Source: Rhodobiaceae bacterium
GTDB taxonomy: Bacteria > Pseudomonadota > Alphaproteobacteria > MED-G09
NCBI GenBank assembly: GCA_002704345.1
Contig: PAGD01000019.1
Location: 36,761-48,452, forward strand
Direction of reading: 5' to 3'
DNA length: 11,692 nt
Part shown: positions 7,660 to 11,692 of the stretch, in pieces
How positions within the stretch are numbered: the first letter of the stretch is position 1
Layout: each line of letters opens with the position of its first letter
Position numbers and translations under genes: made by a program
Notes under the pieces: generated by a model
The model's input: only the letters and a program-made list of their open reading frames with translations
Databases searched by the model: none
What the model was told of the DNA's origin: nothing

Positions 7660-8066
7660 TGTATAGCGAAGGATTAAATTTAAAGGATTGGGAGTTTTTA
7701 GTACCACAAGAAAGCATGGATATTTGGGCTGTTATTCTTGATGATCCAAATCCCATTCACCTAGACGCTAATGCTGTTAAGCAAGTAGGCCTAGGTAATA
7801 AAACTATTAATCAAGGGCCTGCAAATATTGCTTATATATTAAATATGATTGAAGAAAATTTTCCGAACTCTCAAATTCTAAAAATGAATAATAAGATGAC
7901 GGATTCAGTTCTTGAAGGTGATTTAGTAACTGTATCTGGCCATATTACAGAAATTAAAGTTGCAGGTGATCAATTTATTGCTTCATGTTCAATACAATTA
8001 ACTGCAGGAGAAGATAAAATTGCAGTATTATCGGAAATTGACGTATTGTTTAAGGAATCTCAATAA
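7659..8066 (+). CDS. MaoC-like (R)-specific enoyl-CoA hydratase, catalytic subunit
   Basis: A 135-residue hotdog protein. Seen: the hydratase-2 motif D29-P-N-P-I-H34 followed by L-D-A, then INQGPAN at 50-56, where the family has its conserved glycine. Asp and His at this spacing form the catalytic dyad of PhaJ and MaoC enzymes, which add water to trans-2-enoyl-CoA to give (R)-3-hydroxyacyl-CoA, or the reverse. An in-frame start nine codons earlier (7632) is possible, but ATG at 7659 overlaps the upstream stop as TAATG and has GGAGAAAGAG at about 7645-7654, so 7659 is preferred. It is most likely the active half of a heteromeric hydratase with the preceding gene (inference). Its 3' end overlaps the convergent ABM gene by 7 bases. 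Confidence 0.85.
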   Translation: MYSEGLNLKDWEFLVPQESMDIWAVILDDPNPIHLDANAVKQVGLGNKTINQGPANIAYILNMIEENFPNSQILKMNNKMTDSVLEGDLVTVSGHITEIKVAGDQFIASCSIQLTAGEDKIAVLSEIDVLFKESQ

Positions 8067-8476
8067 ACCTTTCTTAGCTTTATCCACCAATCCTGAACTT
8101 CTGCTGCATGACTTATGCCATATTCTTTTGCTAAATCAGATGCATCTTCAGGTACTTTTTGCATTTCAGTAACGCCAACAGGTGCTGCATCATCAATTGG
8201 ATCCAGCCATTCAAGATTAATATCCTCAATAACTCCGTCATATTGCGCACCGGCTGCTTCATGATACTCACTAATTTGATGTTTAAGTAAAAAATCTAAA
8301 TAAGTGGGATAGACCAAAAGAGTATAGTAGGAACCTCTCTCTCTTCCTCTGTAGTATTCATAACGAATAATACAGTCTTCATTGGCATGCGATTGTTTAT
8401 AAAGTTCTTTCGATAATTCTTCAAATTTTTGTTCTTGACCCTCTACTATTTTAATGTGGGCTAATAATGATGACAT
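8060..8476 (-). CDS. ABM-domain (antibiotic biosynthesis monooxygenase/YgiN-like) protein, copy 1
   Basis: A 138-residue protein. Residues 1-95 show the ferredoxin-like ABM pattern: LLAHIKIVEGQEQKF strand and helix, a CIIRYEYYRG strand at 35-44, YYTLLVYPTYLDFLLKH at 50-66, with H66 and H72 in the helix where ABM and quinol-monooxygenase-like proteins keep conserved histidines. A tail of about 43 residues ending with a WW pair goes beyond the usual length of about 100. Such dimers bind quinones or polyketide-like aromatics and either oxidise them without cofactor or act as binding proteins; activity cannot be assigned. SD AAAGGAG at 8489-8483 precedes ATG. It is about 76% identical to the next gene upstream (my hand count, 104 of 137) and last in the operon SnoaL-like, ABM, ABM. 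Confidence 0.8.
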   Translation of the reverse strand: MSSLLAHIKIVEGQEQKFEELSKELYKQSHANEDCIIRYEYYRGRERGSYYTLLVYPTYLDFLLKHQISEYHEAAGAQYDGVIEDINLEWLDPIDDAAPVGVTEMQKVPEDASDLAKEYGISHAAEVQDWWIKLRKVY

Positions 8477-8531
8477 GCTATACTCCTTTTTTAAAATAAT
8501 TATATTACTTAATTAATAGTTATCGTTCTTT

Positions 8532-8945
8532 TTATTTTTTTCTCAACTCAATCCACCAATTTTGGATAATAGCAGGATATGTTTTTATATACTCTTTTGC
8601 TAATTCAGGGACATTTTCTGGTAACTCTTGCATTTCAGTAATGCCAACGGGCGCAGCTTCCTCAATAGGATCTAGCCATTCAAGGTCTAGGCTTTCAATA
8701 ACCCCTCCGAATTGCGCACCAGCGTCTTCATGGTGTTTGCTAATTTGATGTTTTAATAGAAAATCTAAATACGTTGGATAAACTAACAAAGTATAATAAG
8801 AATTTCTCTCTCTTCCTCTGTAATGCTCATAACGAATAATACAATCTTCATTAGCGTGCGATTGTTTATAGAGCTCCTTTTGAAGTTCCTCGAATTTTTC
8901 TTCTTGACCTTCTACGACTTTAACGTGCGCAAGTAGTGATGACAT
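8532..8945 (-). CDS. ABM-domain (antibiotic biosynthesis monooxygenase/YgiN-like) protein, copy 2
   Basis: A 137-residue paralogue of the neighbouring ABM-like protein with the same layout: N-terminal LLAHVKVVEGQ strand, CIIRYEHYRG at 35-44, YYTLLVYPTYLDFLLKH at 50-66, H66 and H72, and a tail containing a WW pair. Differences from the other copy cluster at 71-87 and 111-130. The first region flanks the likely active-site helix and could alter substrate or partner choice. The two may form a heterodimer or be specialised on related substrates; both ideas are inference. ATG at 8945 has SD AAGAGAG five bases before it. It follows the SnoaL-like gene by 27 bases and is probably cotranscribed. Confidence 0.8.
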   Translation of the reverse strand: MSSLLAHVKVVEGQEEKFEELQKELYKQSHANEDCIIRYEHYRGRERNSYYTLLVYPTYLDFLLKHQISKHHEDAGAQFGGVIESLDLEWLDPIEEAAPVGITEMQELPENVPELAKEYIKTYPAIIQNWWIELRKK

Positions 8946-8972
8946 TATTACTCTCTTTTATTATCAAATTGT

Positions 8973-9488
8973 TTATTTATTTAGCTTCCTATATTTCTCA
9001 CTATCAGTTCTAAGGTTGGAGCCAAGAAATAGCCCCCCCAAGTCACCTCTGATACCTTCTGATTTGGCAGAAAAATTAGTATCTAAAATATATAACCTTC
9101 TGCTAACCTTCCATCCTTCAGGTGTTTTTGAAAATTCGTCATGATATCTTCCACAATAAATATTCACATCTTGAATTCCAAACTCGGTTACTTCACCACC
9201 CGAGGTTAGACCATAACTTTCTACTTCCGCTTTATCACCATTTATCTCGATGGCTATATTACTGATTAAATGCCAACTATGACCACCTTTTTCAACTTCC
9301 ATGACTGCTGGAATAAAACCTTTCGCATCTCCCGCATAAAATCCATAATCAATAAAGCCATCTTCTACAAAACAGCTTCTTAAAAGATCCTCATCCATCC
9401 AATCAAGAGCACGACAATATCTTGTTAAGCAATCATTGATACTTTGTATTGCTTCAATTTTTTCCAATCTTTCCTCAATATTACTCAT
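8973..9488 (-). CDS. SnoaL-like / NTF2-superfamily protein with LinA-type Asp-His dyad
   Basis: A 171-residue alpha+beta-cone protein. Seen: helix with RYCRALDWMDEDLL at 23-36, then DYGFYAG at 47-53, HSWHLISN at 70-77, and a C-terminal strand run GWKVSRRLYIL at 125-135. Asp29 and His73 fall at positions matching, by recalled alignment, the catalytic pair D25/H73 of the dehydrochlorinase LinA, a scytalone-dehydratase relative. Family members act as dehydratases, isomerases, cyclases or small oxygenases on ring compounds; the reaction here is unknown. A Rieske beta subunit has the same fold and similar length but fits the motifs less well and would normally sit beside its alpha gene. SD GGAGGAG at 9497-9491 lies just before ATG. 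First gene of the leftward operon with the ABM pair. Confidence 0.8.
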   Translation of the reverse strand: MSNIEERLEKIEAIQSINDCLTRYCRALDWMDEDLLRSCFVEDGFIDYGFYAGDAKGFIPAVMEVEKGGHSWHLISNIAIEINGDKAEVESYGLTSGGEVTEFGIQDVNIYCGRYHDEFSKTPEGWKVSRRLYILDTNFSAKSEGIRGDLGGLFLGSNLRTDSEKYRKLNK

Positions 9489-9520
9489 AACTCCTCCATG
9501 TTAATGACCATTGATAACTT

Positions 9521-9548
9521 ACTCTACAAAGACAAAAAATATTGTCAA
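9521..9548 (-). promoter_or_regulatory. Candidate promoter of the SnoaL-ABM operon
   Basis: TTGACA (perfect -35) at 9548-9543, a 16-base spacer, and TAGAGT (4 of 6) as -10 at 9526-9521. It reads leftward into the SnoaL-like gene. Its -35 overlaps that of the rightward promoter on the other strand. Confidence 0.5.
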
Positions 9549-9570
9549 TTGGTAAAGCTAGTACTAGGAT
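9542..9570 (+). promoter_or_regulatory. Candidate promoter of the second PQQ dehydrogenase gene
   Basis: TTGTCA at 9542-9547, a 17-base spacer, and TAGGAT at 9565-9570 (5 of 6 and 4 of 6 to consensus). Transcription would start near 9577, giving a leader of about 27 bases before the TTG start. Confidence 0.5.
9558..9567. promoter_or_regulatory. Perfect 10-base palindrome overlapping the rightward -10
   Basis: CTAGTACTAG is its own reverse complement and overlaps the TAGGAT -10 at 9565-9570. A candidate operator; only its position supports a function. Confidence 0.3.
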
Positions 9571-9603
9571 ATCTTGTTATTTTTTTTCTTACAGGGGTGA
9601 GTT

Positions 9604-11580
9604 TTGAGAAATTTATTAATTTTTTTATTGGTTTTTTTATTTTCTTCTTATGGTTACTCGGAGGTTGACGACTGGTCGTCATATGGAAAAGATTCTGGCG
9701 GTGGTCACTATTCTAAGGCTATAGAAATTACACCTGAAAATGTAAAAAAACTTAAAAAAGTTTGGACACATCGATCGGGCGATTACCATAAGGGTTTAAA
9801 CTGGACTGAAGATGTCATACCAAATAGTAGTCAACAAACATCTTTTCAGGCTACCCCTCTTTTAGTAAATGAAACTTTATTTTATTGCACACCTTATAAT
9901 AGAGTTTTTGCATTAGACTCTGCTACTGGAGAAGAGAAGTGGGTTTTTGATCCAAAAGTTGAAAAAGAAGGCAAGGCAATAATGCACTGCAGAGGTGTTG
10001 CTAGCTGGATTGATATTGAGAAAACAAAATCAGATAAATGTTATCATCGAATAATTACTGGAACAATTGATGCTGAGCTTTTTTCTATAGATGGAAAAAC
10101 TGGAGAATTATGCCAGGACTTTGGAGAAAACGGGCGTATCGATTTGAGATCTGGTCTTGGCGATCATAATCCTGCCTTTTATTATAGTGTTTCGCCGCCC
10201 GCTATTATAGGTGACTTAGTAATAGTTGGAGGAGGTATTGCTGATAATGTAAGTACTTCTGTACCAGGAGGTGTAGTTCGCGCTTATGATATTAGAACAG
10301 GCGAATTGATTTGGTATTGGGATCCCATTCCTCCTGGCCAAGAGCCAATAATAGATGATTTAGGAAATCAATTATACCAAAGAGGGACAACAAATGTTTG
10401 GTCGATAATTTCAACTGATCCTGAGTTAAATCTTGTTTACCTCCCAACTGGAAATACTGCTGCCGATAATTATGGTGGCCATCGCAATGGGTCTGATTAT
10501 TATTCTAGTTCAGTGGTTGCATTAAATGCATCAACAGGAGAGGTAGTTTGGCATTTTCAAACTGTTCATCATGATATTTGGGATTATGATGTACCATCAC
10601 AACCAACTTTCTATGATATCAAGAAAGATGGAAAAATTATAAAAGCATTGGCCCAGACAACTAAAATGGGATTTGTTTTTTTACTAAATAGGGAAACAGG
10701 AGAACCTATTTTTCCAATTGAAGAAAGGGATGTTCCTCAAGGAGCTGTTGAGGGTGATTATGTTACAAAAACACAACCTTTTCCATCCAAACCCGCACCT
10801 CTTACTAAAACTTATTTAGATCCAGAAGATGTTTTTGGCTTTACTCCATGGGATAAAGGGTATTGTAAAAAAGCTGCTGAAGATTATAGAAATGAAGGTC
10901 TTTATACGCCTCCATCAATTGAAGGTAGCGTGCACTATCCAAGTGCAATTGGTGGAGCGAACTGGGGTGGTCCAGCAATTGATGCTTCCAGAAATATACT
11001 AATTGCAAATACGATGAACCTATCAAGTACAATCGTAATGGTTCCAAGAAGTGATTGTGATAAAGCGCTTAAAGATTTAGCAAGAGATAGTGTTCAATCA
11101 AGATTTTCAGCATTACAACAAAACGAAGGAACACCTTATTGCACAATTAGGGCTTTTGGTTTTATGTCACCGTTAGGTGTTCCATGTACAAAACCACCTT
11201 GGGGTAGTCTCACAGCCATTGATCTAGATACTGGAGATCATTTATGGCAAATTCCGCTTGGAACCTCAAAAGATTTAGCCCCTTTTCCATTTTGGTGGAT
11301 AAAGGGAGCTCCTAATATAGGGGGACCTACAGTAACTGCCTCAGGTTTAACATTTATTGCGGCAACAAGTGACTATTATTTAAGAGCATTTAATACTTTA
11401 ACTGGTGAAGAGTTAGCAAAGTTTAGATTACCTACTGGCGGCCATGCAACACCTATGACTTACAAAAATAAAAATGGTAAACAGTTTGTTGTTATAGCAG
11501 CTGGAGGCCATTGGGCTGTCGGATCACCTGCATCTGATCATTTGATTGCATATGCTCTTCCAGATGAGGAAATTGATTGA
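9604..11580 (+). CDS. Periplasmic PQQ-dependent dehydrogenase, glucose/quinate dehydrogenase (Gcd) family without membrane anchor
   Basis: A 658-residue propeller enzyme. Seen: signal peptide 1-19 in place of the roughly 150-residue, five-helix anchor of E. coli Gcd (796 residues). Then CRGV at 129-132, HHDIWDYDVPSQP at 322-334 with D327 matching Gcd Asp466, and K354 matching Gcd Lys493 with the same 27-residue spacing. TPPS at 435-438, MSPLGVPC at 521-528, GGHATPMTY at 612-620 and the C-terminal AYALPDE are typical of the family. By recalled alignment the Gcd His262 position is Ile126, so glucose may not be the substrate. The enzyme would oxidise a sugar, polyol or cyclic alcohol in the periplasm; without an anchor it needs another route to quinone or cytochrome. 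The TTG start has AGGGGTGAG at 9593-9601 just upstream. Confidence 0.9.
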   Translation: MRNLLIFLLVFLFSSYGYSEVDDWSSYGKDSGGGHYSKAIEITPENVKKLKKVWTHRSGDYHKGLNWTEDVIPNSSQQTSFQATPLLVNETLFYCTPYNRVFALDSATGEEKWVFDPKVEKEGKAIMHCRGVASWIDIEKTKSDKCYHRIITGTIDAELFSIDGKTGELCQDFGENGRIDLRSGLGDHNPAFYYSVSPPAIIGDLVIVGGGIADNVSTSVPGGVVRAYDIRTGELIWYWDPIPPGQEPIIDDLGNQLYQRGTTNVWSIISTDPELNLVYLPTGNTAADNYGGHRNGSDYYSSSVVALNASTGEVVWHFQTVHHDIWDYDVPSQPTFYDIKKDGKIIKALAQTTKMGFVFLLNRETGEPIFPIEERDVPQGAVEGDYVTKTQPFPSKPAPLTKTYLDPEDVFGFTPWDKGYCKKAAEDYRNEGLYTPPSIEGSVHYPSAIGGANWGGPAIDASRNILIANTMNLSSTIVMVPRSDCDKALKDLARDSVQSRFSALQQNEGTPYCTIRAFGFMSPLGVPCTKPPWGSLTAIDLDTGDHLWQIPLGTSKDLAPFPFWWIKGAPNIGGPTVTASGLTFIAATSDYYLRAFNTLTGEELAKFRLPTGGHATPMTYKNKNGKQFVVIAAGGHWAVGSPASDHLIAYALPDEEID

Positions 11581-11605
11581 GATTTATCAAAAAAAAGGGG
11601 GAAAA

Positions 11606-11692
11606 ATGAATAAAAGCATTACTGTTGAAAGAGTATCTGATTATGAAGTAAATACAGATGCAGGAGATATTATTAAAGATACCAACAAAATG
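11606..11692 (+). CDS. Start of an unrecognised gene (3' partial)
   Basis: The ATG at 11606 follows AGGGGG at 11596-11601, and 29 codons stay open to the right edge (begins MNKSITVERVSDYEV). It lies 25 bases after the PQQ dehydrogenase and is probably cotranscribed. There is no signal peptide and no recognisable motif in the visible part; function unknown. Confidence 0.6.
   Translation, partial: MNKSITVERVSDYEVNTDAGDIIKDTNKM

Larger units (their letters stand above)
8060..8945 (-). repeat. Tandem gene duplication of the ABM-like gene
   Basis: The two ABM-like genes are head-to-tail copies separated by 55 AT-rich bases with no clear hairpin or promoter. Protein identity is about 90% over the first 70 residues but only about half over the last 27, so change is concentrated in the tail. 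Confidence 0.85.

Noticed and set aside
8477..8531. Terminator or promoter between the ABM copies
   Set aside because: AT-rich with no hairpin and no convincing -35/-10 pair; only the SD of copy 1 is clear.
8973..9488. Rieske oxygenase beta subunit
   Set aside because: Same fold and length, but the motifs fit SnoaL-like proteins better and the gene is far from the alpha gene and on the other strand.
9580..9590. T-run as a terminator
   Set aside because: No stable GC hairpin precedes it, and it lies in the leader of the next gene.
9444..9668. Short hydrophobic + strand frame across the divergent promoter
   Set aside because: It overlaps the start of the SnoaL-like gene and the signal peptide of the PQQ enzyme in another frame; its hydrophobic look comes from T-rich DNA.
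10573..10596. WDYD in the Gcd-like enzyme as a lanthanide (Asp+2) signature
   Set aside because: Gcd enzymes that use Mg2+ or Ca2+ also have WDxD at this place, so the XoxF rule does not carry over.

Overview
The window is an AT-rich (roughly one-third G+C by eye), densely packed bacterial segment. Gene content suggests an uncultured marine proteobacterium of the SAR86 or similar low-GC type: a Rieske oxygenase, PQQ dehydrogenases with signal peptides, CoA-linked enzymes and a TetR regulator. No rRNA, tRNA, mobile element, CRISPR array or other marker fixes the lineage, so this placement is a weak inference. No stretch over 300 bases lacks a gene; the two largest gaps (about 100 and 115 bases) are divergent promoter regions. 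Six of the 13 genes, four TTG and two GTG, begin with a non-ATG codon, each with a Shine-Dalgarno sequence.

Left block (1-4547, + strand): a tight run of five genes. These are the C-terminal catalytic half of a Rieske ring-hydroxylating oxygenase alpha subunit (cut by the left edge), a short-chain dehydrogenase of the peroxisomal trans-2-enoyl-CoA reductase type, a zinc-free quinone-oxidoreductase-like MDR enzyme, and the alpha and beta E1 subunits of an acetoin/2-oxoacid dehydrogenase. Spacing of 22, 0, 20 and -1 bases suggests one transcript.

Centre (4544-8066): a TetR-family regulator followed by a periplasmic cytochrome c-PQQ dehydrogenase of the polyvinyl-alcohol-dehydrogenase type, both on the - strand. 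Divergent from them is a pair of overlapping hotdog-fold genes resembling a split (HadAB/ChsH1-ChsH2-like) enoyl-CoA hydratase. The shared 99-base intergenic region holds two AT-rich inverted repeats that are plausible TetR operators.

Right block (8060-11692): on the - strand, a SnoaL/NTF2-like protein followed by two tandem ABM-type monooxygenase-like paralogues (about 76% identical). Divergent from these is a second PQQ dehydrogenase, of the membrane glucose-dehydrogenase family but with a signal peptide in place of the membrane anchor. It is followed by the start of an unrecognised gene cut by the right edge. The two divergent promoters here appear to share one -35 element.

Taken together this looks like a catabolic region. 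Rieske and ABM/SnoaL-type enzymes would activate or rearrange a ring or polyketide-like compound, periplasmic PQQ enzymes would oxidise alcohols or sugars and feed electrons to the respiratory chain, and the enoyl-CoA reductase, hydratase and 2-oxoacid dehydrogenase would process CoA or keto-acid products. The substrate cannot be read from the sequence, and whether all blocks serve one pathway is inference.
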